Below, in pieces: positions 15,348-24,586 of a stretch of DNA of 64,000 nt (its first letter is position 1; every line of letters begins with the position of its first letter). This DNA is from Thermogemmatispora aurantia (lineage in GTDB: Bacteria > Chloroflexota > Ktedonobacteria > Ktedonobacterales > Ktedonobacteraceae). The position numbers and the translations under genes are program-made. The notes beneath the pieces were generated by a model, which was given only the letters and a program-made list of their open reading frames with translations, did not search any database and was not told where the DNA came from. The stretch is taken from positions 419,319-483,318 of the forward strand of contig NZ_BKZV01000001.1 of the NCBI RefSeq assembly GCF_008974285.1, written 5' to 3'.

Positions 15348-17360
15348 TCATCCCCAGAGATAGCGATCGAGCCAGGCCAGGATACGCTCATGGCGATCGC
15401 ACTGGTGAGCCAGCTCACGCAGGCCGTGCCCCTCGCGTGGATAGATCACCAACTCGGTGGGTACGCCGCGCTCGCGCAAGGCTCGATAGAAGGCATGGGC
15501 CTGGCTGACCGGCACGCAATCATCCTCGGCCCCGTGCAGGATCAGCGTCGGCGTTGTGACCTGGGCCGCATAGGTAAGCGGCGAGCGGGCGCGGTAGACC
15601 TCTGGCTGAGTCAGGGGATCGGCCTGCAGAAAGCGCACATCGAAATCGGGGATATTGGTCTGGGCGTGGAAGCCGTGCCAGTCGCAGATGCCGGCCCCCA
15701 TGACCGCCGCTCGGAAGCGCTGCGTCTGCGTCACGGCCCAGGCCGCCATGAAGCCGCCGTAGCTCCAGCCGACAATCGCCAGGCGCTGGCCGTCGACCAG
15801 CCCGCGCTCCACCAGGGCATCGATACCGTGCAGCACATCTTGCAGATCCTTGCCTCCCATATCGCCGACTACAGCCTCGGCGAAGGCTCTGCCCCGGCCC
15901 AGGCTGCCGCGCACGTTGGGACGCAGCACGGCATAGCCAGCGGAGGCCAGCAGCAGGCTCCAGCCATCCTCAAAGCCCTCCAGGAACGCCCCTGTCGGGC
16001 CACCATGCACCCAGACCACCAGGGGCGGGGCCCCCTGGCCACGGCGCACCAGGGGCGGCGTAAAGAGGGCCTCAATCTCCCACTCATCAACGCTACGGTA
16101 GCTCAAGCGCCGGCTCTGTGGCAGCAGCCAGGTCTCCTCGGCCAGCGGATTCAGGCGCGTCAGACGTCGCCAGGTCAGGCCGCTCTGCGCTTCCTGGCCT
16201 GGGTCTGACTGGTCCTCCTGCGCCAGTTCGGCATAGTAGAGATCAGGCGGCTGCTCAGGCGAGCTACGCGTTGTCAGGAAGCAGCGCAGGTCTGGTGTGG
16301 TTGCGAGACAGGGCCAGCCTTCGCGCAGCACTACTCCGGCCTCGACCACCTGGCGTCTGCCGCTGGCCTCGTCCAGGATACCAACCTGCTGGCTCAGGCC
16401 GCTCCAGGCTGTATAGAGCAGGCGCCGCCCGTCGGGGAACCAGCGACACCAGGCCACACTGACCTCGGCGCCAGGGGTCAGATTACGAACCGGGCCGCCC
16501 TCCACGGGCACCACATAGAGATCGCCGGCCCCGCGGATCACATCGCTCCACTCGCCCGAGACGAAGGCCAGGCGCGTCCCATCCGGCGACCAGGCCAGGC
16601 CGCTGGCCTGATGCTCCAGGGATGTCAGTTGACGCACCGGGCCGCCCCCGGCCTCAACGACGCCGATCTGGCCGCGGTACCAGGTGGTCAATTCTGGGCC
16701 AGCGGAGAAATAGACGGCGAAGCGGCGCCCATCCGGCGACCAGCAGTATTCCCAGACCGCCAGCCCCTCGGGCGTCACCGGGCGCGGCACGCCCTCATCG
16801 AGGTAGACGGTCCACAGGCGCTGACAGCGTTCGGCCTCATGGCCAAAGACGCGCGGATCACTTTGCGGCTCGGGCTGTTCATAGCCGAGAAAGGCCAGGC
16901 GCGTCCCATCCGGCGACCAGGCGAGGTCACTGAGGCCGCCCGGCAGCGAACAGAGGCGGCGGGCCACCCCACCCTCAGCTGTCATTACAAAGAGCGCCAA
17001 CCGCTCTCTATCGCCGCTTCGCTCCTCCTTCTCCTTCGCCAGGAAGGCCAGCAGGCGCCCGTCGGGTGACCAGCGCGGAGAATACTGCTCGCTCGCATCC
17101 AGACCAGCGGCGAGCGGGTGCGGCTCAGGCCCGGCGCTGGTGCTGATCTCCTGCAACCAGATTCGTCGTGAGAGGCGGGGCAGTCCGGGCACCGGCTCAC
17201 GTATCACAAAAGCCGCGCGGCGGCCATCGGGCGTCAGATCGAACTCCTCCAGCTCGCGTAGATGCACACTCTCTCGCGGGCCGATCAGACGTCGAGACTG
17301 AGGTTGCCGGGAGGCCGGCGCCGCTGCCGGGCCTGCCTGCTGCGAGACCTCGTTGCTCAC
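15348..17360 (-). CDS. S9 family prolyl oligopeptidase-like serine peptidase
   Basis: A 670-residue cytosolic peptidase of the acylaminoacyl-peptidase/prolyl oligopeptidase group. The N-terminal two-thirds is a beta-propeller with repeated PD40/WD40-like blades (several WSPDGTRLAF copies). The C-terminal alpha/beta-hydrolase has the nucleophile serine in GWSYGGFMAAW, the aspartate in LHGAEDDCVP and the histidine in PREGHGL, plus the oxyanion motif HGGPTG. A GTG start at 17360 is chosen for the AAAGGAG site 7 bases upstream; the frame to 17501 has no such site. It cleaves short peptides, probably in peptide recycling. Confidence 0.92.
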   Translation of the reverse strand: MSNEVSQQAGPAAAPASRQPQSRRLIGPRESVHLRELEEFDLTPDGRRAAFVIREPVPGLPRLSRRIWLQEISTSAGPEPHPLAAGLDASEQYSPRWSPDGRLLAFLAKEKEERSGDRERLALFVMTAEGGVARRLCSLPGGLSDLAWSPDGTRLAFLGYEQPEPQSDPRVFGHEAERCQRLWTVYLDEGVPRPVTPEGLAVWEYCWSPDGRRFAVYFSAGPELTTWYRGQIGVVEAGGGPVRQLTSLEHQASGLAWSPDGTRLAFVSGEWSDVIRGAGDLYVVPVEGGPVRNLTPGAEVSVAWCRWFPDGRRLLYTAWSGLSQQVGILDEASGRRQVVEAGVVLREGWPCLATTPDLRCFLTTRSSPEQPPDLYYAELAQEDQSDPGQEAQSGLTWRRLTRLNPLAEETWLLPQSRRLSYRSVDEWEIEALFTPPLVRRGQGAPPLVVWVHGGPTGAFLEGFEDGWSLLLASAGYAVLRPNVRGSLGRGRAFAEAVVGDMGGKDLQDVLHGIDALVERGLVDGQRLAIVGWSYGGFMAAWAVTQTQRFRAAVMGAGICDWHGFHAQTNIPDFDVRFLQADPLTQPEVYRARSPLTYAAQVTTPTLILHGAEDDCVPVSQAHAFYRALRERGVPTELVIYPREGHGLRELAHQCDRHERILAWLDRYLWG

Positions 17361-17519
17361 AGGAAAACTCCTTTCCTTCTCGCTGCCCTCTGGTGATGAT
17401 GACAGCGTTTCCTCGCTCTGAGCAAGGCTCTGGCCGCGGCGAGGGTGGGACAGCCCAGTTTTGGCGGCAGAGCGGACCCCCTGGTTGGGTCGGCATCCCA
17501 TCGATTGATCAACCAGTCA

Positions 17520-17544
17520 GCGGCCAGTCAGTCAGACTGGCCGC
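17520..17544. promoter_or_regulatory. 10-base inverted repeat between the S9 peptidase and padR
   Basis: GCGGCCAGTC and GACTGGCCGC are perfect inverted arms separated by AGTCA. It lies 128 bases before padR and 160 bases before the peptidase start. It may be an operator or an RNA hairpin in the peptidase leader. Confidence 0.5.
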
Positions 17545-17589
17545 GCGAAGCACATGAGCAACCCTATTAAGAAGGGGGCACTGTTTGCT

Positions 17590-17597
17590 ATTATACT
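17590..17597. promoter_or_regulatory. Overlapping -10 boxes in the divergent S9 peptidase-padR region
   Basis: The string ATTATACT holds TATAAT on the minus strand (17590-17595, toward the peptidase) and TATACT on the plus strand (17592-17597, toward padR). No good -35 box was found for either, so the assignment is tentative. Confidence 0.4.
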
Positions 17598-17671
17598 GTA
17601 AGAGAGGAAGCGTTGCCCTGCCCGCACGCTGACAGAAGAATAGCAGACCCATTCCAGACGCTGAGGACCCT

Positions 17672-18292
17672 ATGCTGTATGAACTACTGATCCTCTTCAC
17701 CCTCATGCGAGGCCCGGCCCACGGCTATCTGATTGCCAAGATCATCAACGACATGATCGGCCCCTACGCCACCTTCAGTCATGGCCGACTCTACCCGCTG
17801 CTGGCCCGGCTGGAGCAGCAGGGACTTATTCAAGTTGAGCAGAACGGGAGCGTCCAGCAGGGCGACCGTCAAACGCGCGTCTACCGCATCACCGAAGCCG
17901 GGCGCCAGCGCTTCCACCAGCTCATGATGGACACCACTTCCAACCTGGGCGAATACCGTGAGATCTTCGCCCACAAAGTGGCCGGCTTTGGATTCCTCAC
18001 CCTTGCCGAGCGCCTGCAGCTGATCGAGCACTACATCGGCTACTGTAAGGAGCACATCCAACACATCTATCGCGAAGCTGAAGATCTCCTCCGGAAAGCC
18101 AACGACAACGAAGCACTCCGAAGCCCCGAGCGCCTTGAGCACATCCTCAACGTCATGTACCACTGGGTCGAGCAATGGAAACTTGAGCTGTGCTGGGCCA
18201 AGCAGCTGCGCGAGGGCGTCCTGCAGCACCTGGTCCAGGAAGAGGCAGCCGCCCCAGCCGACCCAGAGCCGCAAGTGGCGCCCGACAACTAA
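17672..18292 (+). CDS. PadR family transcriptional regulator
   Basis: A 206-residue regulator with the PadR winged helix at residues 1-80 (YELLILFTLMRGPAHGYLIAKII...FSHGRLYPLLARLEQQGLI, then TRVYRITEAGRQ) and a long helical C-terminal dimerisation domain of the larger PadR subclass (Vir-like). GAGGA lies about 5 bases before the ATG. PadR proteins often repress a neighbouring efflux pump, and the gene for a DHA2 drug exporter lies next to it, convergently transcribed. A perfect 15-base palindrome upstream of that pump's promoter (20531-20545) is a candidate target. The pairing is inference. Confidence 0.9.
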   Translation: MLYELLILFTLMRGPAHGYLIAKIINDMIGPYATFSHGRLYPLLARLEQQGLIQVEQNGSVQQGDRQTRVYRITEAGRQRFHQLMMDTTSNLGEYREIFAHKVAGFGFLTLAERLQLIEHYIGYCKEHIQHIYREAEDLLRKANDNEALRSPERLEHILNVMYHWVEQWKLELCWAKQLREGVLQHLVQEEAAAPADPEPQVAPDN

Positions 18293-18530
18293 CCACCCAG
18301 CCGCTGCCGAGCAGCGAGCCGCGGCAGCTCGCAGTCCAGGCTCCCGGCTTCAGCCAGCGGAGCCGCCCGGGGCAGTGTGCGACTCCTCCTCTTCTCCACG
18401 CGCCAGGGCCGGTTTGTTCGCCCCCCTGTGGGACAGAGCCGCAGGACCAGCCGCAGGACCAGCCCAGCCGAAGGCCCGGCCCCAGTCCCTCCACTTCAGT
18501 GGGGCCTGACTGGAGCGAGACCATCCTCAG

Positions 18531-20264
18531 CTAGGAAACGGCGCCCGCCTCAGCCACAACCGTCTCATCGCCGCCCCTGGGCGCGCCCTGACGAGCGCGG
18601 CCCTTCCCCCTGCTCGAGAAAGCTGCCAGCGCCGTCAACCCCAGACCCAGGGCAGCGAAGGCGGCAGAAGCCCACCACGTCGCCGCAAAAGCCGTCATCA
18701 CCTTATCTTTGAAGATCGCGCTAATACGCCCACCCAACATCTGCAGATGGCTACGCAGGGCCTCCCGCTGTGGGCCAGGAGGCACCGTCTGCGCCAGTGG
18801 CCTCAAATCGACCGTCATCGTTGCTCCTCCCGTCTGATCCTGTGCTGCCGTCTGTCCCGTCTGTGCCTGCCGCAAGGCCGTCACCAGGTGACTGCGCAAC
18901 GCCGGCGGCAACTGCTGATCGCTCGCCACCACCTGCACGCTCTCCTGCTGGGCCTGCTGCAGATCCTGCTGAAGCTGGGCCGTGAAGAGGGCAATCAGCA
19001 CAGCCACCCCGAGCGCAAAGCCCACCTGGCGGAAGGTATTCAGAATCCCGCTGCCGACCCCAAGCTGAGCCGGGGGCACCTCGCTGAGAGCAAAGGTGGG
19101 GAAGCTCTGGAAACACATTCCCATGCCCACGCCAATCAAGGCCAGGCGCCAGGCCGTGTCGAGCGATCCCGCCGAGGCACTCACCAGCGCCAGCAGGGTG
19201 AACCCCAGCGCCACCAGCAGCAGCCCCGTCAGGCCCACCAGGAGCGGCGGCAGGCGGCGCCCGACAGCCCCCATCAGCAGCGACAGGACCAGTGAGGCCA
19301 GCGGTAGCGGCAGCAAAGCATAGGCTGCCTCCAGCTGCCCGTAGCCACGCAGCTCGGTAAAGTAGAAGACAGCCATCACAAAGGCCCCCTGCATCGCCAC
19401 CCCGAAGAGCAATATCGCCACATCCGAGAGCAGGAAGCTACGAATCCCAAAGAGGCGCAGGTTGACCATCGGCTCCTGCACACGCAGCTCGACCCTTACA
19501 AAGACCGCCAGGCCGACCAGGGCCAGGCCCAGGAGCGCCAGCGTAGGCAGCGAGCCCCACCCCCAATCATTGCCCTGCATCACCGCCAGCACCAGCGAGA
19601 ACAGGGCCACACTCAACAACAACAAACCGGACCAATCCAAACGCCCGGCACGCCCATCCCGACGCACCTCGCGCGTCTCCGGCACCCAGAGCCAGACCAG
19701 GACCAGCCCAACCAGGCAGAACGGCAAATTGACGTAAAAAATCCAGCGCCAGCTCAGCGTCTGGACAATCAGCCCGCCCAGGACCGGGCCAAGGGCCGTA
19801 GCCAGACCAGCCGCCGCTCCCCAGAGGCCGACCGCCGCTCCCCGCTGCTCGCGGGGGAAGATGGCCATCAAAATGGCCAGACTGACGGGATTCAGCACCG
19901 CCGCCCCCACAGCCTGAAAGGCCCGGAAGCCAATCAACCAGCCGATCGAAGGAGCCAGTCCACAGAGCAGCGATCCCAGCATAAAGACCGCCATCCCAGC
20001 CATAAAGATCCACTTGCGCCCGAACAGATCGGCCAGGCGCCCCACGGTCACCAGCAGCACAGCGAACACCAGGCTATAGGCATCCAACACCCAGCCAGCC
20101 ATCGTCAGATCGGTCTGCAACTGTTGCACAATGGCCGGCAAAGCGATCGTCACAATCGACACATCCAACAGGGCCATAAACAGCCCGAACATCATCGCCA
20201 GCAGCGCCAGCCAGGGATTCGTCCCGCGCCCCAGACCGCTTGCCGGCCTTGTTGCTTGTACCAT
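18531..20264 (-). CDS. DHA2 family MFS drug efflux transporter (EmrB/QacA type)
   Basis: A 577-residue proton-driven exporter with about 14 membrane helices. Motif A-like GRLADLFGRKW and motif C-like region GPVLGGLIVQTLSWRWIFYVNLP, with motif D1-like LDVSIVTIALPAI in helix 1, mark the DHA2 (14-helix) group. A soluble loop of about 70 residues lies between the last two helices. The ATG at 20264 has GAGGTAAAGGGC just upstream; the longer frame to 20360 is unlikely. A consensus promoter lies at 20450-20478. The convergent padR gene may encode its regulator. Confidence 0.92.
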   Translation of the reverse strand: MVQATRPASGLGRGTNPWLALLAMMFGLFMALLDVSIVTIALPAIVQQLQTDLTMAGWVLDAYSLVFAVLLVTVGRLADLFGRKWIFMAGMAVFMLGSLLCGLAPSIGWLIGFRAFQAVGAAVLNPVSLAILMAIFPREQRGAAVGLWGAAAGLATALGPVLGGLIVQTLSWRWIFYVNLPFCLVGLVLVWLWVPETREVRRDGRAGRLDWSGLLLLSVALFSLVLAVMQGNDWGWGSLPTLALLGLALVGLAVFVRVELRVQEPMVNLRLFGIRSFLLSDVAILLFGVAMQGAFVMAVFYFTELRGYGQLEAAYALLPLPLASLVLSLLMGAVGRRLPPLLVGLTGLLLVALGFTLLALVSASAGSLDTAWRLALIGVGMGMCFQSFPTFALSEVPPAQLGVGSGILNTFRQVGFALGVAVLIALFTAQLQQDLQQAQQESVQVVASDQQLPPALRSHLVTALRQAQTGQTAAQDQTGGATMTVDLRPLAQTVPPGPQREALRSHLQMLGGRISAIFKDKVMTAFAATWWASAAFAALGLGLTALAAFSSRGKGRARQGAPRGGDETVVAEAGAVS

Positions 20265-20449
20265 GCCCTTTACCTCGCTTTCCGCCTTCTGGCACGGAAG
20301 GATACACCAGTAGGAGAGCTGGCTATCACCCACAGTCACGCTCATAGCGCACTGTCTCACCCGGTCCGGTCAAGATAGTCAGCTCTCCCTCACAAGTCCC
20401 TCACGCCTGCGGGGGTAATTTCCTCCGCGGTATTATCTCACAGTGACCT

Positions 20450-20478
20450 ATTATATCCCTTGCTATAGAGAAAGTCAA
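20450..20478 (-). promoter_or_regulatory. Consensus sigma-70 promoter of the MFS transporter
   Basis: On the minus strand TTGACT (20473-20478) and a perfect TATAAT (20450-20455) are separated by exactly 17 bases. It drives the MFS gene with a leader of about 180 bases. Confidence 0.85.
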
Positions 20479-20530
20479 TAGTTAGATACCCAAATTTTGC
20501 CCATTGATATTGAATTTTATCAGTATATAT

Positions 20531-20545
20531 AGGTCATAATGACCT
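20531..20545. promoter_or_regulatory. Perfect 15-base palindrome upstream of the MFS promoter
   Basis: AGGTCAT and ATGACCT are exact inverted arms around a central A. It lies about 53 bases upstream of the MFS -35 box and overlaps the probable start site of a plus-strand promoter. It is a good candidate operator for the nearby PadR protein or an unseen regulator. Confidence 0.6.
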
Positions 20546-20805
20546 TCTCTGCAGAAGCGAAGGATAGAGGCCGCGTCAGGCAAGGGGCCGGCAGAGGCGG
20601 GCTGGTCAGCGCGCAGTGGGCGAACAGGCCCGAGCCTGCCCTCGTCAAGACAGGAGAGACGTGCGATACTGTATCAGGACCAGAAAGGAGAGCATCAGGG
20701 AGTTCGCATTTCCCATTTTGGGCCAGCAGTGTCCAGGGTACTGACTCACTCACATTGTCAGCCCGCTAGCCTGCCAGTAGACCAACAAGGGAGGAAAGAG
20801 ACACT

Positions 20806-21750
<945 letters not shown>

Positions 21751-21953
21751 TCCTGAGCGTCCAGTCTAAGACTGCGCCTCTCTTCTCCTTCCTCGTTGGC
21801 CTGATGATCCAGCCGTCCCAAAAGCCAGTGAGGGAGACAGAGAGGCCACCCTGCAGGAACAGAGGCAACAGTCGTCTGGAGACCTACCAAACCGTCGAGG
21901 CGACCGTTCTTCCCACTCGGCCCACCAGCCGAGATCTCTGGAGGCAAGAACCG

Positions 21954-22991
21954 ATGAAACTGGTGACCTACGTCCTCGATGCCAACACGCCACGCGAAGG
22001 AGGGCGAGCCGGCGTGCTGCTCAACGACCTCATTCTTGACCTAGCCACTCTCGGTCGCTGGGCCGCAGCGCGCGAGGCCGCCTTTGCCCGCCTCAGCCCA
22101 GGGAGCGAAGCGTCGCTTCCTTCCACGCTGCTGGCTCTTCTCCAGGAGGGAGCTTCAGCCTGGGAGCGGCTGCGCATCGCCTTCGCCCTGGCCAGTCAGA
22201 CAGAGCCGGCGCACCTCCAAAGTCAGGAGGGATTAGCCTTTCCGCTGGAGCAGGTCCACCTGCGCCCGCCCATTCCCACCCCTCCCACCATCCGCGACTT
22301 CTTCGCCTTCGAGGCCCACGTGCGCAACGCCCGCGCCCGCAGCGGACTGGAAGTGCCGCCGCAATGGTACCAGATTCCCGTCTTCTATTTCTCGAACACC
22401 TCGGCCCTCTACGGGCACGACGAAGCGATTCCCTATCCACGCCACAGCCAGGCATTGGACTATGAGCTAGAGATGGCCGCCGTCATCGGGCGCGAGGGGC
22501 AGGACATCGCTGCCGAGCAGGCCGCGGACTACATCGCGGGCTATATGATAATGAACGACTGGAGCGCGCGCGACCTCCAGCTCCAGGAAATGGCCGTCCA
22601 GCTTGGGCCAGCCAAAGGCAAAGATTTCGCCACCTCCTTTGGCCCCTGGCTGGTCACGCCCGACGAGTTGCAGCCCTACCGTCGCGGCAGCGGCGCCGAC
22701 GAGCGCTTTGATCTGCCCATGCGCGCCCGGGTCAACGGGGTCCTCCTGACCGAAGCCAACTTCCAGGAGATCTATTACACCTTCCCTCACATGATCGAGC
22801 GCGCCTCTCAGCACGTCCGCCTGCGTCCGGGCGACATCCTCGGCTCTGGCACCTGCGGCGGCGGGTGCCTGCTCGAACTCGGACAGGAACGCCATCGCTG
22901 GCTGAGCGTAGGAGACGTCGTGGAGCTAGAAATCGCCGGGCTGGGTCTCCTGCGCAACAGCATCGTCGCGTCGCCCCACCATCCTGAGTGA
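21954..22991 (+). CDS. Fumarylacetoacetate hydrolase (FAH) family protein
   Basis: A 345-residue enzyme with the FAH fold: motifs PPTIRDFFAFEAHV, DYELEMAAVIGREGQDI (metal-binding E-x-E), YIAGYMIMNDWSARDLQ, KGKDFATSFGPWLVTPDEL and GSGTCGGGCLLE. Members cleave or hydrate beta-diketo acids and acylpyruvates in aromatic amino acid and aromatic ring breakdown. The N-terminal extension of about 100 residues also occurs in full-length fumarylacetoacetases. The ATG at 21954 has GGAGGCAAGAACCG upstream; the frame from 21747 is otherwise non-coding in character. The exact substrate cannot be told. Confidence 0.88.
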   Translation: MKLVTYVLDANTPREGGRAGVLLNDLILDLATLGRWAAAREAAFARLSPGSEASLPSTLLALLQEGASAWERLRIAFALASQTEPAHLQSQEGLAFPLEQVHLRPPIPTPPTIRDFFAFEAHVRNARARSGLEVPPQWYQIPVFYFSNTSALYGHDEAIPYPRHSQALDYELEMAAVIGREGQDIAAEQAADYIAGYMIMNDWSARDLQLQEMAVQLGPAKGKDFATSFGPWLVTPDELQPYRRGSGADERFDLPMRARVNGVLLTEANFQEIYYTFPHMIERASQHVRLRPGDILGSGTCGGGCLLELGQERHRWLSVGDVVELEIAGLGLLRNSIVASPHHPE

Positions 22992-23027
22992 GAGTCGCCC
23001 GTGAGCGTCTGGCGCCTCATCTCAATC

Positions 23028-23089
23028 AGGACAAGCAAGGAGCGAAGGCCCACCATCAGTACTCGACCTTCGCTCCTCCTGCCTGTCCT
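23028..23089. terminator. Strong hairpin between two convergent genes, probable bidirectional terminator
   Basis: AGGAGCGAAGG (23038-23048) pairs perfectly with CCTTCGCTCCT (23067-23077). An outer AGGACA/TGTCCT pair (23028-23033 and 23084-23089) extends the stem. It lies between the stop codons of the FAH gene and the convergent membrane protein gene. No long T run follows, so efficiency is uncertain. Confidence 0.6.
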
Positions 23090-23147
23090 TAAAGGAGATC
23101 CGGGGAATGCTGCGGCTGTTCACCCTCTGCTCTGCTCCTTGCCGCGG

Positions 23148-23750
23148 CTAGGCCCGTCCTTCCTGAGGCGGAAGCTGGTGCATCCCATGCTCCTGGTCGC
23201 TGGGCAGCGCATCGGAAGAAGAGGCATGCCTCGTCTCCTCCCCGGCAAGGCCTCGCTCCTCAGCCAGCTCCTCCAGCACCCGATCACGACGCTGCTGATC
23301 GCTAATAGCCCGGGCCAGATGCAGACTGAGGCAGATACGTTCAATCTCCAGCGTTGTCAGCCGCAGCGCTTCCAAGCGTTTCCCCAGATCTTCCCGCTCA
23401 CTACTCTTGACTTTGATGAGCTTCCCTATCAGGCTAACCAGCAGCGTCGCCACCGAGAGAATCGAGCCACCCACAACGGAGGCCCGGAACATAATCACCA
23501 GCGCCACAATCACGCAGAGCCAGACAATCACTCGGGTCTCATAGAAGATGATACGATTGGCGCGACGAAGCTCTTCATAGTCTGACTTCAGCAATTGATA
23601 GAAATCAGCCAGATGGTCGGGAAAGTATGCCAGCGGCTCAGAGGGAGGTTCAACCATCTTGGCCCGGGTCTGGCGGCGCCTGCTCCGGCGCGATGTGCCC
23701 TCCGCCTCCTCAGACGCGCTCGCTCCCTGCTCTGCCGAGTGATCACGCAT
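23148..23750 (-). CDS. Two-helix membrane protein of unknown function (SLATT-like layout)
   Basis: A 200-residue protein: a charged N-terminus, a segment HLADFYQLLKSDYEELRRANRIIFYETRV, two closely spaced membrane helices near residues 75-115, and a helical charged C-terminal region. Two adjacent helices flanked by soluble helical parts recall the SLATT and TRADD-N-associated membrane families, predicted partners in NTP- or nucleotide-signalling defence systems. I cannot confirm membership. The start is uncertain: ATG 23750 (GGGGGG 6 bases upstream) or GTG 23771. The neighbour at 23837-24388 has the same layout. Confidence 0.6.
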   Translation of the reverse strand: MRDHSAEQGASASEEAEGTSRRSRRRQTRAKMVEPPSEPLAYFPDHLADFYQLLKSDYEELRRANRIIFYETRVIVWLCVIVALVIMFRASVVGGSILSVATLLVSLIGKLIKVKSSEREDLGKRLEALRLTTLEIERICLSLHLARAISDQQRRDRVLEELAEERGLAGEETRHASSSDALPSDQEHGMHQLPPQEGRA

Positions 23751-23836
23751 ACCAGCCCCCCAACCCGGCACAGGATCGCCTACTACTCATATCATATATT
23801 GTTTTTTGTTATACACAAAAGCAATTGAGGCATTGA

Positions 23837-24388
23837 TTACTCACACGAGAGAGGGGGCTGAGGTGGCCCCACCCAGTATTCAAGTAGAGAAGCAATCGCC
23901 TCTCCACGCTGCTGAGCATCAACCACCTCATAGGCGCGAAAACATTCCAGATAGGCCGCATACAGCTCTTGCAGACGCTGCAGGTGCTCCTCCAGCTCGT
24001 GCTGATAGCGCTGATGGAAGCGCAGTAACAGCAGCGCGAGTACAACCGCCAGCGAGGCGGCCCCAATGCTCCATTCCAGCGGCACGGCAAGCAAGAGACC
24101 AGCCAGAGCCATACCCAGAGACAGCACGCTCATTGGCAATCCCCCAACAACCAGGCGCTGCGTCAAAGCCAGGCGCCGGCGCAGACGGGCATGCTCTTTG
24201 CACAGCCGCTGATAGCAAGCATCCAGCCTCGCTAGATACTCTTCAGCCAGGTCATAGCAAACCGTCCCGGGCAGCTCCTCGGTCTCATTCGAGAGCCTGG
24301 CCCTATCGACGCCGACCATCAGCATAGGAGCGGCAAGCGCTTCCTCGCCTCTGCGCAGCACCCTGGGGGTACGAAAACGCGTTCCCAT
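23837..24388 (-). CDS. Second two-helix membrane protein of unknown function
   Basis: A 183-residue protein with a soluble helical N-terminal part (LAEEYLARLDACYQRLCKEHARLRRRLALTQRLVV), two membrane helices near residues 80-122 and a helical C-terminus (FHQRYQHELEEHLQRLQELYAAYLECFRAYEV). The layout mirrors the next gene on the same strand, though sequence similarity is low. GAGGAGGAG lies about 5 bases before the ATG, and a TATAAT box lies 63 bases upstream. The two genes probably form one transcript and the products may assemble together. Function unknown. Confidence 0.65.
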   Translation of the reverse strand: MGTRFRTPRVLRRGEEALAAPMLMVGVDRARLSNETEELPGTVCYDLAEEYLARLDACYQRLCKEHARLRRRLALTQRLVVGGLPMSVLSLGMALAGLLLAVPLEWSIGAASLAVVLALLLLRFHQRYQHELEEHLQRLQELYAAYLECFRAYEVVDAQQRGEAIASLLEYWVGPPQPPLSCE

Positions 24389-24450
24389 CGGGGTCTCCTC
24401 CTCACCGACCAGGAAGGGAGTGATAGCAATAGCAGATCACCTTAGTTTCT

Positions 24451-24456
24451 ATTATA
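24451..24456 (-). promoter_or_regulatory. -10 box upstream of the two-helix membrane protein genes
   Basis: A perfect TATAAT on the minus strand lies in an AT-rich stretch 63 bases before the start at 24388. The -35 position has no clear match. Confidence 0.45.
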
Positions 24457-24586
24457 ATTCACTAAAAAAGCTGAAGATCTCTATATAAATGGATAGGAAG
24501 AAAGAAAACGGAGATGTAAAGAGAGAGCAGAGATGAACAAAGAATATAAAAATAGAAGCAGCGCAGCGAGGTGGAAGAGCACAAGG

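Larger units (their letters stand above)
20265..20805. other. Divergent intergenic region between the MFS pump and the MBL-fold gene
   Basis: 540 bases without a gene. It holds the MFS promoter (20450-20478), a perfect palindrome (20531-20545) and a possible plus-strand promoter with TTGATA at 20504-20509 and TATATA at 20526-20531. The rest toward 20805 is GC-rich and shows nothing clear. Confidence 0.5.
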
